A stretch of 64,000 nt of DNA from Odobenus rosmarus divergens (lineage: Eukaryota; Chordata; Mammalia; Carnivora; Odobenidae), in NCBI RefSeq assembly GCF_000321225.1, contig NW_004450286.1, positions 4,887,248 through 4,951,247 on the forward strand, in the 5' to 3' direction. Below the pieces are notes generated by a model that searched no databases, was not told where the DNA came from, and saw nothing but the letters and a program-made list of their open reading frames with translations. The first letter of the stretch is position 1; each line of letters begins with the position of its first letter. The translations under genes and the position numbers were made by a program. This document shows, in pieces, positions 10,266 through 22,985 of the stretch.

Positions 10266-12180
10266 TTGCTTTGCTTTCCATTGAATTATTGCAATGCTTC
10301 TCACCATCTGGAATGCTTGGAATGATTGCAAGAAATATTTTATTTCTATTTCATAATGTCAATACTGAAATCCACTAGAATTTTAGAAATTCATATGTAT
10401 CCCTGAAGTCAAATCTACTGTCACAAACAACACTTTCACTTATGTATTTGGTTATAACTTATGCAAATGAGCACATTTAACTGCTGTGTGTGCAGAAATG
10501 ATAGGATTTCCTGTGTGCAGAATTCACTGAAGTGTCACATAGGATGATCAGGAGCCAAAGGAAAATACATAAAGTAATTTGCTTTCTTTTCTTGAATGGA
10601 AAGGAAAGGATCTTTCTCATCACTGTATTGAAATTGGTAGGAAAAATGTGTCTAAAACAGGGTGTTTCTATGGTCAAACCTTCTCATAGTGGATTAGAGA
10701 CTCAGACTGTTCTGTAAGAAATCCCACATGGAGCTGACTCGAACAACAAACACTTGAACTGTCCCAGTCTGGGAATTGTCTGTTTGGGGGAATATATGCC
10801 ATCTTCATAAGGGTGAAAATGAGCCATTTATTGCGGGTGTACTGCATGCACAGAGACCAGGATTATTTGTTTTCACTCAAATATTAATGCAGGGTGTTTA
10901 TTCAAATTTTATTTGAAAAACAGTGGAGGCTTTCTGGAAAATGCCCATGTAAAGATATGGGGATATTTTATCTTAGAATGGGTTCAACTGAAGGCAGATC
11001 TGAGGTAAGAATTTGTGTTACCATTAGTCTATTTAGGAGAAAATAAGACAGAAAAAGTGAGGCAGGGAGGGAAAGTAAACCAGCAAGATGTAATTATGCA
11101 TCACTACTGGCAACTAGGGTTCAATCCTGCTGGGAAATCTGGGCGATACTATAGAATACACCTCAGAATTACCCTACCTGAGGTGAACAAAACTCAATAT
11201 ATCTACCTATTCATCCTTGATTAAAGGCTACCCCCCCTCAGAGTGTTACTAAAGCCTCCTGCTTGGGTCATTCAAGCTCTTGTGGCCAAAAAAGGCAACC
11301 CTCAGGCAGAGTGGCAGGTGCTTGCAATAAGAAGATTCAGTAGGAATGGTGAGTGTAATTTGTTAAGTATGAAGAGTATTTAATTTGAAAGCCTCTACAT
11401 TTAACTGCTAGTGAATCTATAAAGATGGAACTAGAAGTTCTGAGGATATATGGAGTGAGCACCAATAGTATCTGATGGGCTTGAATGTCATAGTTAGGTT
11501 ACACAGAGCAGTATATAAAAATGGAGTCATTTGGGGATCTTGTAAGGAAAAAAGCCAACAAAAATTGAAGACACTGGCAGGGCAATGGATGCTTATGAAA
11601 GAAATTCTAAGAGAAAGGCTAAAGGTGTCAAGATATAGGATCTAGCACTTCAGAGCATGGGAAAACCTGAAAGCAAGCCAATAATATATAAAAGAAAGAA
11701 ACTTCCACATATATATTTGCAAGCATCCATGAAGTATTTGTTCATATGTGATTGAGTGCTGTGGCACTGTACCAGTACTATGTCTGAGCTGCAAAGTACC
11801 TTTTCAAATATTTTCTTCTTCTAAAAAGGATTTTAAACCTTACCCATGTGGACTAGTGGACTAGCAGACTGCTAATAATCCAAAACTGAGAAGATAGGTA
11901 GAACCAGGAGAGAAACATCGAGTGAAGACACATGAATTTCAGGAAGTAGTCTTTCCAGAGTAAAACACCTGCATTTCCAGTATCCCTGGGTGGATATATA
12001 CGAAGATTAAACCAGTGAAATAGCACAGGTGAACCAGGGTAGGAAATGCATTTTTTTTTCTGAAAAATCTATCTATGGATTTAAAAAGTCTTGTAATATC
12101 TCCCATTTGTATGTTTTAGTCTTAAAAAGTTTCCTTATTATCAAAATAGCTTACTTATAGCAAATCACATTATCTTGCCA
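10266..12180. other. Intron, no recognised gene
   Basis: AT-rich CTNNA3 intron. The part at about 11040-11330 (gggttcaatcctgctggg and a C-run) may be a decayed LTR, but I cannot place it. The small open frames show no known protein. Confidence 0.55.
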
Positions 12181-12699
12181 TTATTTCTATATACCTCTCA
12201 TATCCAGCAGTCCTCTGTAGGGCAAGAGAACAATTTATTGTAATTATTTAATAGCCTTAGAGGGCAGTAATTTTTCCATATAGTCATCTCTTTTTCAAGG
12301 TACATACTTCAATTTCTTTTAACTTTTCCTCATAGGAATAATTTACTATTTTGTGTTCTTTACTAGTCCTACTTAACTTTTCAACAAAATTCTCAAATGA
12401 GACTATCAAAAAGCGTACTCTAATTAGGGCCTGTCCAAAGTCAAATAAAGTGGAAAACTTGTTCTTATGTTGCCAATAATACAGCCAACTGCTATGAACT
12501 TATGTTTTCCCCTCTTAAATACCAAGATTGTTGGATAGACAATTTTTTCTTTTTTACACTATTGTTGCCTGTATATTCTTCTCCATTTTGATTTGATATG
12601 TTTGCTCTTGGTCATAAATCCTTATCATATTAAACTTTATTATATTTCTAAATGATTCTTCATATAATTTATCAGGTTGCTTTTTTTCATTTTTAAATG

Positions 12700-13548
12700 T
12701 TTTTCTTATGTTTAATTAGCCAGCATATAGTACATCACAAGTTTTTGATGTAGTGTTCAGTGATTCATTAGTTGCTTATAATACCCAGTGTTCGTCCCAA
12801 CACATGCCCTCCTTAATACCCATCATCTGGTTATGCCATTCCCCCACCCCCTACCTTCTGTAACCCTCAGTTTGTTTCCTGGAGTCCAGGGTCTCTCATG
12901 GTTTGTCTCCCTCTCTGGTTTCTTCCCATTCAGTTTTCCTTCCCTTCCCCTGTGGTCCTCCGCTCTATTCCTTATGTTCCTAATATAGGTGAAACCATAT
13001 GATAATTGTTTTTCTCTGCTTAACTTATTTCACTTAGCATAACCCCCTCCAGTTCCATCCATGTTGATGCACATTGTAGCTATTCATCCTTTCTGATGGC
13101 TGAGTAATATTCCATTGTATATATGAACCACATCTTTATCCATTTGTCTGTTGAAGGGCATCTTGGTTCCTTCCACAATTTGGCTATTGTGGACATCGCT
13201 GCTATGAACATTGAGGTGCCTGTGCCCTTTCTTTTTACTACATCTGTATCTTTGGGGTAAATACCTACTAGTGCAATAGTTGGGTTGTAGGGTAGCTTTA
13301 TTTTTAATGTCTTGAGGAACCTCCATACTGTTTTCCAGAGTGGTTGTACCAACTTGCATTCCCACCAACAGTGTAAGAGGGTTCCCCTTTCTCCCCAACC
13401 TTGCCAATACTTGTTGTTTCCTGTCTTGTTAAGTTTGGCCATTCTAACTGGTATAAGGTGTTATCTCATTGTGGTTTTGATTTGTATTTCCCTGATGGCT
13501 GGTGATGTTGAACATGTTTTCATGTGTTTGTTAGCCATTTGGTTGTGA
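12700..13548 (-). mobile_element. L1 LINE 3' end, minus strand
   Basis: Begins with the carnivore L1 3' terminal words (gtttttgatgtagtgttcag at about 12743), then 3'UTR, then ORF2 C-terminus read on the minus strand at 13080-13442 ([28 protein letters not shown]). 5'-truncated near 13548. Confidence 0.92.
13080..13442 (-). pseudogene. L1 ORF2 C-terminal fragment
   Basis: A 120-codon open frame matching the last part of L1 ORF2p ([39 protein letters not shown]). It is open only because it is short; the rest of ORF2 is absent. Confidence 0.9.
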
Positions 13549-13811
13549 CTGTACCTAAATCAGCATCAATTAGAAACATGAGGTTATAGTCTCAGTTCCT
13601 TCATCTAGATTACTAAACAAAATATTGAATTATATTGGCCCTTCATCTGACTGAAATCTCTGCCAGATAGCTCCAGTTAAGGACCTTAGTGTTAAGAGAT
13701 CTTAGAAGCTGATGTTCCACCCAACTGAGAACATACTGGTAAGTGTATGGTTTGTAAGAATGTTTTCTGAATTTTGAGGTGGAGCTATTCTTCCTTCAAA
13801 CACACTTTAAG

Positions 13812-13834
13812 GCCTAAATAAATAAATAAATAAA
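13812..13834 (+). repeat. (AAAT)n simple repeat
   Basis: Four to five units of aaat/aata in tctaaataaataaataaat context. Short. Confidence 0.8.
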
Positions 13835-13835
13835 A

Positions 13836-15650
13836 CAGATAAAAAAAGAGCTCCTGTACTTGAAACCATGAAGGAGAGTCCAGGGGCCCATCATCTCTGT
13901 GCCTTCATGCCCGGTTCCTTAGGCAGCCTCTAGGGAAACTTCCATAGAACTTCTAGAAGGATTCTTTGGAGGATGATCCATAAACCTGTGTACTTAACTG
14001 CTCATTGGATTATATGTTGAAAATAGAAGTCTAAATCAGGTGCAATTAATAAAAATCATTTTTTTTCCTTTGAGGACTATATCCCTTTATCATAGAATAT
14101 AATAAAATTGATCTGGTGTAATCTTCTCTTTATAAGGTCAAATTTAAAGCTGACCAATATCCCAATCTTAGAACTGCAAAACATTTGATGCTTTCTTCAA
14201 AGTGTCTGAAGAGTGTCAAGATTAAGGCAATGTGTTTACAATTACGCAAGTTCAAGGAGGGCTAGGTTATGCTCTTGAGAGTGTTTTTGAATGTTACAGA
14301 ATCCTGTCCTATGTCTGAATTTTCATGAGTGTTCAGTGCCCCTGAAACAATAAAATACTAACTTCAGATCAGTGCCTGAAATTTTACAAATAGTTTTGTA
14401 AAAATATGATTGTATCTGCCTTTAATATTTATTTTGGTGAATAATTATGTTAGCAATTGTTCAGATTATTTTTAAAATTTCTAAGAGAAAATGCTGTGAC
14501 ATTTAATATTACTCTCTCCACTGGATTCAGTTTGTGGACAAACGAATCACAGAATCTCATTCTTAACAACCTGAAAGAGAAGGGAGTATTAAATATTTAT
14601 TGTATCTTTGGTGTTTAATATCTATGTATAAATTTTGCAATTATTAAGAGTCCTTATAGTAGTTAAGATTAAATCAAATCACAAATCTCACTAACCTCAG
14701 TTTCCTCCTTTGTAAAATAAATTTTGTATTAAACCTACTTCAAAAAGTTATTATGATGACAAATGAGCTAATAGAAATGAAGTATTCAGTAAATAGTAGT
14801 CTTTTATAAGAAGATAACTACTGTTTCTACTACCTTTATGAATAGTGCTAGTACTACTGAAGCTGCTTATTATTTTCTTTATATTTTGAAGAATGTTACC
14901 TATGGAAGTTAAAGAAATGTGACTGTAGGTAAACATGAAACCAAAGCCCAAAAAGTACCTTAAAAGGTGAAGTTCTAAGCAAAGAGTTATATTTTTCTCA
15001 AGATTTTATTTTATATACAAGGAAACTTTATGTTTATCGAGTATCTGAATTATAGATTATTTAATGCAAATTGTGCCTTTAGGCCTATATTACTTTAAGC
15101 TAGCATATAATTCTATATGTTGTTTTCATTAACTTCTTGAAATGTGCATGAAGGACTCGATGGTTCATCTTTTTGGGAAATGTGCTTAACCAGAAATAGA
15201 TATTAAAAAGGGCAACATAAATGAATTGTGAGAAACATGGGTGATCAGCAGTGAAATATCCTCAAAAAGAGGAAAAGATTCAGCAAAAATTCAGCCTTTT
15301 AAAGGTATTCAGAATATGGGCTTCGCATATTTTTTTTTTGTGAATTTTCATATGTGACTTATCAAAGCTCATTTTCCAAACCAAATGTGAAGATTTTCAG
15401 GACTACCACTAACAGATTTTCTCTGTTAGTTGTCTAACTTTATGTTTCAGGGAATAAGAACATAGTTTGGATATGTTACTTGATGGAAGTTAATTTTTGA
15501 AGAAACAAAGGAAAATAAAATAAAAAAAAAACATTTACATGGCCCAGTTTGCATGAATCATTTCTACATGATTCATTTACATGACTTCTAGAATTGAAAC
15601 ACAGTTCAATACAACACAATTTCAGCATATATAGCTAGAAACACATTTTT
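13836..15650. other. Intron; one probable MIR trace
   Basis: AT-rich sequence. About 14690-14765 (cctcagtttcctcctttgta, then aaataa) looks like a MIR core in plus orientation. Nothing else recognised. Confidence 0.5.
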
Positions 15651-15651
15651 T

Positions 15652-15861
15652 CCTCTTTTTTTTAACACTAATTAATTTTTAGAGAGCATGCAAGAGCGAA
15701 AGTGTGGGGAGCAGGGAGGGGCAGAGGGAGAGAGAGAATCTTGAGCAGCCCTCATACTCAGTGTGGAGCCCAATGAGGGGCTCAATCTCTTGACCCTGAG
15801 ATCATGACCTGTGCTGAAATCAAGAGGCCAAGGCTTAATTGACTGAGCCACCCAGGTGCCC
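15652..15861 (-). mobile_element. Carnivore SINE, older copy
   Basis: T-run at left, GA-rich body, minus-strand tRNA-like head at right (gactgagccacccaggtgcc). Flanks agaaacacatttttt and agaaaaaccttttttt are an imperfect duplication, so it is an older insert. Confidence 0.9.
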
Positions 15862-16280
15862 AGAAAAACCTTTTTTTCTGATTCTACTGTACCTGTAGGA
15901 ATTTATAAATGTCTTTCACTGGAATTATTTACAATTTTCTTAATTTAGATTACTTCCAATGTCATGATTTCTTTGAATGTCTTTTATTGTTCTCCATAAC
16001 TTCTTTTCCTCTGACCTCAAAAATTATTTTCCTTTTATGTTTTCTGGACAAGCTGCTGTTCGTTTCTCTGAAGTCTCCTAACTAGTATAGAATGTTATCT
16101 TGTACAACTAGAATTTTATTAAGTTCAGAAATGAAACAGAATAATGTGTAAAATCAAGATGTGTTCAAGTATCAGTTTTATGTGTTATCATTTGGTTTGT
16201 TACTTTACATGATATTAGTTTCTTTACTGTCGAGGGAAATGGAAGCATACTATTTAATTACTACTTTCAGTCATCATTGC

Positions 16281-16467
16281 ATTTTTTTTAAGATTTTGTT
16301 TATTTATTTGCCAGAGAGAGAGAGAACAAGAGCACAAGCAGGGGCAGCTGCAGAGGGAGAGGGAGAAGCAGGCTCCCTGCTAAGCATGTGGGACTCAATA
16401 ACAGGACCCTGGATCATGACCTGAGCTGAAGGCAGATGCTTAAACGACTGAGCAACCTAGGCATCCC
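16281..16467 (-). mobile_element. Carnivore SINE
   Basis: Tail-to-head order as for a minus-strand SINEC. Duplicated 13-bp target cagtcatcattgc (16268-16280) and cagccatcactgc (16468-16480), two mismatches. Confidence 0.93.
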
Positions 16468-16544
16468 CAGCCATCACTGCGCTGAAAAATGAAGGACAAA
16501 ACATTGTTCCCTAAGATTGGGAACAAAGTGAGAATGTCCATACT

Positions 16545-17245
16545 CCAGTGCAATGAATGTTGTAGATGTTCTAGCCAGTTCAGTAAATCAAAAAACAAGA
16601 TAAAAAGTATACAGTTATAAGGAAAAAGTAAAACTGTCTATATTTGCAAATTATATGATCTACCACACTGAAAATACTAAAAAAAAAAAAAAAAAAATTA
16701 CAACAACAGAAAAACCCCACCTTAGTAGAACTGGTAAGTGAACTTAGGAAAAAGGAAGAAAAAAAAAAGACAAGGGCAAAATTAATGAAATAATTAATAT
16801 GTAATAGAGAAATACAATGAAACTCTCTCTCTCTATATATATATTTCTATTATATCACAACTAACAGTTAGAAAACGTATATTTTAAAAGTACAATATAT
16901 CACAGCATCAAAAATAAAAAAAATTGATAAACTTAACAAACCTATACAAGATTTTTATACTCTGGAAATTATGAAATATTATTAAGAAAACACAAATTTG
17001 AAGAGATTTATCACATTCTTGGACTGGGAGACTCAATATTATTAAGGTATCAAGAATCCTCAGATTGATTTACAGATTTAATGCTGTCCTAAACAAATTC
17101 CCACTAGACTCTTTTATGAAAACCTATAATCCAAGGTGGTCACTTAGGAATACTCATTTGTCAAAACTTATCCAACTATACACTTAAAATGGCAGGTAAA
17201 CTACATGGATAAAGTTGATTTTAAAAAATAAAGGATGTTTTACCT
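16545..17245 (+). mobile_element. Old L1 ORF2 fragment with 3' end
   Basis: Words in L1 ORF2 order: aaaactgtctatatttgcaa, cagcatcaaaaataaaa, gggagactcaatattattaa, gatttacagatttaatgctg. Then a jump to a 3'-end-like part (acacttaaaatggcaggta). Heavily decayed and internally deleted. Confidence 0.82.
16678..16698 (+). repeat. Poly(A) run
   Basis: An A-run of about 20 inside the old L1 piece; likely a later expansion. Confidence 0.8.
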
Positions 17246-17487
17246 AGTAGTCAGCACCTCAGAAATCAAGTAATTTTATTTAGATAAAGTCCTATCAACT
17301 GTATTAATTAGGACTAATTGAAAAGGCCTGCATAAACTACTGAAAATGCTGACATTTAGAATATTACAATAAAATGAATGCCTTTCTACTTTATAACTGG
17401 CTACTTGCCAAATATTTCTAATGTATGAATCCTCTTTTGTTGATTTTTATTTCTCATGTTTATAAATTATTGTATATTATCTCAGAT

Positions 17488-17787
17488 CAGGGGCTGGCAA
17501 ATTCACGGCCTTTGAGCCACATTTGGTTGACCATCTTATTTTGTGTGGCCTATGGGCTAAGAATGATTTTAATATTTTTAAGTAGTTGAAAAAATTTGAG
17601 AGAAGAACAATATTTTTTGACATGTGGAAGTTATATGAAATTCTAATTTTAGGAATATAGCCACACCAATAGATAACTCTTCACACTCTAAGGGCAAGGT
17701 TGAGTCATGGCTATAGAAACTATATGGCTCACAAAGCCCAAAACAGTTACTGCTTGGCTTATTACAGAGAAATTTTACTGACCCTGG
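17488..17787. mobile_element. hAT-type DNA transposon (non-autonomous)
   Basis: Ends caggggctggcaaattca and the inverted ttttactgaccctg form terminal inverted repeats. Flanks tctcagat (17480-17487) and tcttagat (17788-17795) are an 8-bp target duplication with one change, the hAT signature. Interior words (tggcctatgggctaag, aatatagccacaccaatag) match the 'CAGGGGTCGGCAAACT' mammalian hAT family. Confidence 0.85.
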
Positions 17788-18330
17788 TCTTAGATAATCT
17801 GTTTTGGCTCTCTACTAAAATCTTGACTGGGTTTTCCAAAGATCCAGTTGACCTTTTATTAGTTTTTCTGTGTAAATCCAATCATCCAAAATATTTGAAT
17901 ATTAGAATTGTCTTTCCTTCAAAGATCCTTGAGTCATGTGACCGCCCAATGCAACTTCTGCTAATCCTTCTTATTCCTATTGCAGGGTCTTTGGCATTTT
18001 TCTCCACCCTCTTTTCTACCCATGTGGTTTTCATTCTAGGTGCTCTAATTTTTTTTACATTTTCTTTTGTACGTTAAACTATCTGTGCTTTTTTCTTGGC
18101 AAATTTTATATTCATGCCCTGTTACTTTGCAAAAAGTGCTTTAGTTACTAGGATTCTCCAAAGGCTGTAAGGGATTTTTTACATTCCTCTTGGTATTTTA
18201 CATAATTTGTTCAGCAGGTAAAATTAAATTTTAGCTTGGTCTTTATTATCATTTTGAAATTCAATTTTTGAGGTATACAGGATGTTGCAATTCATCAACT
18301 TCATTCAACCACTTCACTTTTTGTTTTCTT

Positions 18331-18526
18331 TTTTTTTTAAGATTTATTTATTTATTAGAGAGAGAGAGAGGGCATGCATGCGCTTGAGTTGGGGGAGGGG
18401 CAGAGGGAGAGACTCCCTGCTGAGAACAGAGCCTGACTTGGGGCTCCATCTCATGACCCATGAGATCATGACTTGGCTGAAACCAAGAGTCAGATGCTTA
18501 ACTGACTGAGCCCCCCAGGCACCCCT
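18331..18526 (-). mobile_element. Carnivore SINE
   Basis: T-run, aagatttatttatttatt, GA body, head at right. Target duplication actttttgttttctt (18316-18330) and actttttcttttctt (18527-18541), one mismatch. Confidence 0.94.
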
Positions 18527-18541
18527 ACTTTTTCTTTTCTT

Positions 18542-20340
18542 TATGTTATAGTAACAATTTGTCCGAAGGTTATTGGATTACAAATGAAATTTCATAAAAT
18601 AAGTACTTGCTAAGTGAATTTAACATACAGGGATTTAGGGTGAATATAAGCCTTATTTTCCTTAGGGCACATTTAGATTATACCCCCCTTTACTCTCAGA
18701 AGTGTCCAGTTTGGGTGATAAAATGTCATGTTCATCTAGTTTCTAGGCCCTGATTATACTGCTCGAGGCCCTGTGGTGCATCACCTTCACCCACTGGGTG
18801 ATGCTCACAGTGTTGAGGCACTAATGATCACATTTCCTTATCAAACCCATTTTTCCAACCCCAGGGAATACTTTGTCTCCATAGGCCTAACTGCTTTCAA
18901 ATGTTAGCTTTCTCTCTTCATGCTCTGTGAATCCTTTGTTGACTGTGGAGAATCTATTCAGGCACCATTTCAAATTTATTTAATGTACAGAGATGACACC
19001 TTTTCATTTTTTCAGTGTTAAGCAGATTTCCTGAATTCATCTTAGTCATCCACTCCTCACTCTCACAGGAGTCTTGCCAGGGAATCCCAGTTAAAACACT
19101 CTGTCCTTTTTGGAAGGGATATGACCACTTTATAATAGAACCAGTTTGTAAAGAAGCCAGCTACCAGGGGGCTTTCTAAAATAACTTAATAAAAGGTCTG
19201 TAGCAAACTAAATTTAGCTTTATATGCAAATTTAAATCAAACATTAGTGGGAAGAATTCTGTAGTGAGGCTCTTGCTGTTTCCTTTAAAACAGAGCTTAA
19301 GGTAAGGAAAAACAGAACTCCCTGCTAGCACTGGTCAGCAAGAGATGAACTTTTATGAGCTCAGCACGCTTAATGGCCTTCATGTATAATACCATCTGAG
19401 GAGACTTTTGAGTAAGGGAACAGAAGTGACTGGAGTGAGAAAGAGTGTTCATTGAGAAACATGCCGGTTAAGCTACAAAGCAGCTCTAGCCAGCAATCTC
19501 TGTTACTCTTGCTGAGAGAAAGATATTCAGCTTGAAGTCATTCTGGGAAGTCTTCTTTCGCCGAAGGGTCAAAGCCACAAGACTAGCAAGAGACCCCGTG
19601 GTTGAGAAGGACTCTGAGGCAGACTAACCCTACACTCAGAGAACTCTATGCAAGTGTCGCTTGGAGGCTTTGACTCAAGATAGCTGAACGTAAGGAGTCA
19701 AGCATCCGTTTTTGAAAACACCTTCCCGGGAAATGGCTAGCCCTGTGAATAGAAGAATAACGTGGGGAAGATGTTTAGTTGTCAAATCATAAGGAATTTT
19801 TCTGTTGTTTATTTTTGATATGCTTATTACTAAATGATTTTTATTAATTATAAAAAATTTGAATTAGTAATTGAGTAAATTTATATTAGGTATTTAATAA
19901 TAAGTGTTTATTATTTTATATTTTGTTTTTATCCTAAAAATTCTTACAGTGTGCATACATTTAGAAAATACACCTTGGCATACCTAATAGAAAGAGAGAT
20001 ATTGAGAATTTTATATTTCCAGTATCCAGTATATATTCAGTATATTTTCAGTAAGTGATGTAGTTTCAAAGAGAGAAATATTCTGGAGACTGATAGCAAA
20101 AGGTCCATAAATGAAGTAAAGCACTGATGATCACATGCTGATAAGGGGAAGTAACAGGTTGAAATCCGGGGTCTTAGGGCACCTGGTTCAGAACATTTCC
20201 CTTTATCTCAGGAGAAGGAAATAGCCCAGTGTTTTTACCCAATAGGAGCCCTTCTACTTCATTGACTTCCCTTTGTTAATGGGCCAGTTATAAACACATA
20301 AATCCCCCAAATTACTTTTTGGGCAGTTGGTTGGAGAATA
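18542..20340. other. Intron; a GC-richer patch at about 19430-19760
   Basis: No gene or known repeat recognised. The patch at about 19430-19760 has more G, C and CpG than its surroundings (ctttcgccgaagggtcaaag, cttcccgggaaatgg) and no tail, target duplication or long open frame. Confidence 0.5.
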
Positions 20341-20344
20341 TCTA

Positions 20345-20712
20345 CCCTATAATGCTCCTCTCCACTCCCTCAGATTCAGACATATAGCCCTTCTGTCTGT
20401 TCCTTGTATTTGCCAGACATGCCTACACTTCTGGCATCTTTCCATTTACTGTCCTTTTTAACCATATGCTTTCTCCAAAAATTTGCACAGCAGACTTGTT
20501 CAGGTCTGTTGCATCATTACTTTTATATCATCCTATACAGATCTTATATAGATCCATATATAGAGATAGCATCTTTCACTTCAGACAAGTTTGTGTTTAC
20601 ATAGTGTTTATCATGACAAATGACATATTATATACTTTTGTTTATTTATCTATTGTCTGTCTCCTCATACAAGAATGTAGGCTCTATAAAAGAAGTGCTT
20701 TTTAGTCTTTAA
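20345..20712 (+). mobile_element. L2 LINE 3' end
   Basis: Pyrimidine-rich text with atatgctttctcc and, near the end, caagaatgtaggctctataa, typical of L2 3' ends. Open frames here (20404-20705) are spurious. Confidence 0.6.
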
Positions 20713-21767
20713 AAAGTAAATAAAAAATAAAAGTCCTTCATGTTACCTTGTTCAGGTGACAAGATTCCTTTTTAAAGATGATGACAATTGTCGAATAGCC
20801 CCATGAGACTTCTTGATCATATGCGTTAGCTGTTGGGTTGTAGAAGAAAGATCATTGAGGATGGAGTTTGTGGAGCTTGCTGAAGTGTATTTTATACACA
20901 TCATCCTCCATTATCAGACCCTTGGTGTTGGAGGTTCTGAAAAGTCACAAAGTTATCCACAAATTTAGTAATTTAAAGTATGTTTCATACTGTCTTATAT
21001 TGCACTGTTTGGAAAAGAAATCAGAAATTTAAAGTCATAAAATATAAGAAGATTCTATAACAAAAATTGTTTCCAACCTTTAAAAATGGCTATAAAATAC
21101 ATTGTAATGAGTCCATAGTGGTCTATTAACTAAAAAAAAATACGAAAATAAATCCAGGGATTTTTGCATATCTTCTATTATAACCAAAATTAGTGGTCTA
21201 GGAATAAATTTAGACCACCTGTTTAACAAATTTTATATCAACAATACATTTATACAAGCTTGTCTCTTCCAATGGATTTTGCAAATGTAACTCTGGGAAG
21301 ACACACTTATTTTAGGTTTGCCTCACAGAGCTCCATCTTTAAATCAGATCCTTTCTCAACTTTGGATTTACATTTGTAAAATAAGGAAAATAAACTATCA
21401 ATGAAATAATCTATAATCTACTGGGATTTGTTATAGTTTTTTATCATTTATACATTGTTCTGATGTTAGCCAATTTTCCTGGATAAGTTTCTACCAGTGA
21501 TTCAGGATTCTCCAATCTTTTGACACTGCCATCTTTATAATATGGCCTCCACTGTCACTGGAGAAAGGGAAGAGACAGTGGATGATTGAACAGGAAGTTT
21601 GATGACCAGACCTCAATGTGACATACTTCTCTCTACATCCCATTGGCCAATACTCAGTCAAATGGGACCCAAATAAACTACAAAGAGCAGGTAAATGTCT
21701 TCTTCCGTTATGTCTAAACAGAATAAATGAGATTAGTAAACACTAACCATTCCTTGTTACACTCTTT

Positions 21768-21958
21768 TTTTTTTTTTAAGATTTTATTTATTTATCTGAC
21801 AGAGAGAGAGTGAGCACAAGCAGGGGGAGCAGCAGAGGGAAAGGGAGAAGCAGGCTCTGCTGAGCAGGGAGCCCAATGTGGGGCTCGATCCCAGGACCCT
21901 GGGATCCTGACCGGAGCTGAAGGCAGATGCTTAACTGACTGAGCCACCCAGGCGCCCC
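21768..21958 (-). mobile_element. Carnivore SINE
   Basis: Good copy: T-run, ttatttatttatctgacaga, head ending aggcgcccc. Flanks attccttgttacactcttt (21749-21767) and atccttgtcacactcttt (21959-21976). The 80-codon minus frame over it is a SINE artefact. Confidence 0.95.
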
Positions 21959-21976
21959 ATCCTTGTCACACTCTTT

Positions 21977-22240
21977 GTTCCAGTTATTATTGCTGTGCAA
22001 CATTATCCTAAAATTAGTGGCATAAAACAACCACTATATTATGTTCAAAGATTCTATGGGTCAAAATTTCAGAAAGGGCATAGGCTTGTTCACTCATATA
22101 TCTGATATCTGAACACGGTACTGAAAGACTAAGGAAAACTACATTTAACTTTCATGTTCTTTGGCTTTCTCATAGCATGACAGCCTTCAGATAGTTGTTG
22201 TTTTGTTTTGTTGTTTTTTTTTTTTTGCATGGCACTTCAG
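21977..22240 (-). mobile_element. MLT1-like (MaLR) LTR piece
   Basis: Words attgctgtgcaacatta and taaaattagtggcataaaac match the end of MLT1 LTRs seen more clearly at 47340 and 47825. Decayed. Confidence 0.55.
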
Positions 22241-22985
22241 GAATCCAAGGGTAAGTATTGCAACTAACAAAACACATACAGTATTTCCTTTTCTAACTTA
22301 ATCTCCAAAATCATGCACTGTCATTTTTGTCATAATTTCTTGTTTACAAACGAGTCAAAATCCTCCCCAATTCAAGAGGAGGTGACATGAAATTTACCTT
22401 TCAGTGAAAGAAGTGTAAAGGTCAGAAGAAACATACGGGATGGGAAATAATATTGAGGCCATCTTTGGAAAATGTAATGTGCTTGACTTAGAATACTCTT
22501 ATCATTGTCACTGTCATTACTACTAGTAATTTTTTACTGATTAACTTTGTTACCCTAAGTTGGCTTGAGCAGCTTACTGCTTTTAAGTAGGAAAATAAAC
22601 CAGTGGAAATATTGCTAAAATGTTGTAGGTAATCATTTGTTTAATAACAAGTTTTGGGGAGTTCTCATTAGTAAAATATTCTAGTTAATAGAATATAATA
22701 TTTTATAATAGAATGACAGTATTTTAAATTACCACATTTTAATCTCTTCTATACCTGTATTCATTGCCTGTTTAAGATGTTAAGCTACATAAAGTCCTTC
22801 TGATACCTCTCTCTAAAAAATTCCTCTGAAATAATAATATCTAGAAAGTACAAGATAGAATAAAAGTTTTGAAAAGTGTATGTAGAATACAAAATTGTCA
22901 TGAACCTGCGTGGCAAAGAATGAAGAAGTCATCATGTTAAGGAATAATTTTCTACCTAGTATATAGTCTCCTCAGTCAACCTCTG
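22241..22985. other. Intron, nothing recognised
   Basis: AT-rich, no gene; no clear repeat. Confidence 0.5.

Larger units (their letters stand above)
12180..13750. mobile_element. Possible ancient CR1/L3-like element split by L1
   Basis: Words such as ttaacttttcctcatagg (about 12320), aatcagcatcaattag and aaacaaaatattgaat (about 13560-13630) recall mammalian L3/CR1 sequence in order on both sides of the younger L1 at 12700-13548. Weak, from memory only. Confidence 0.4.

Noticed and set aside
10044..10325. 93-codon frame read as a stand-alone small gene
   Set aside because: Only 10108-10259 has catenin similarity and it is bounded by splice sites; the rest is intron read-through.
17700..18077. 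125-codon hydrophobic plus frame
   Set aside because: Starts inside the hAT element and runs into AT-rich intron; hydrophobic look comes from T-rich codons.
21788..22030. SINE-derived minus frame (also 38118-38345, 55639-55872, 60124-60327)
   Set aside because: Same 'WVAQSVKCLP...LPLPLLVLSLSLS' type translation recurs in each SINE; not genes.
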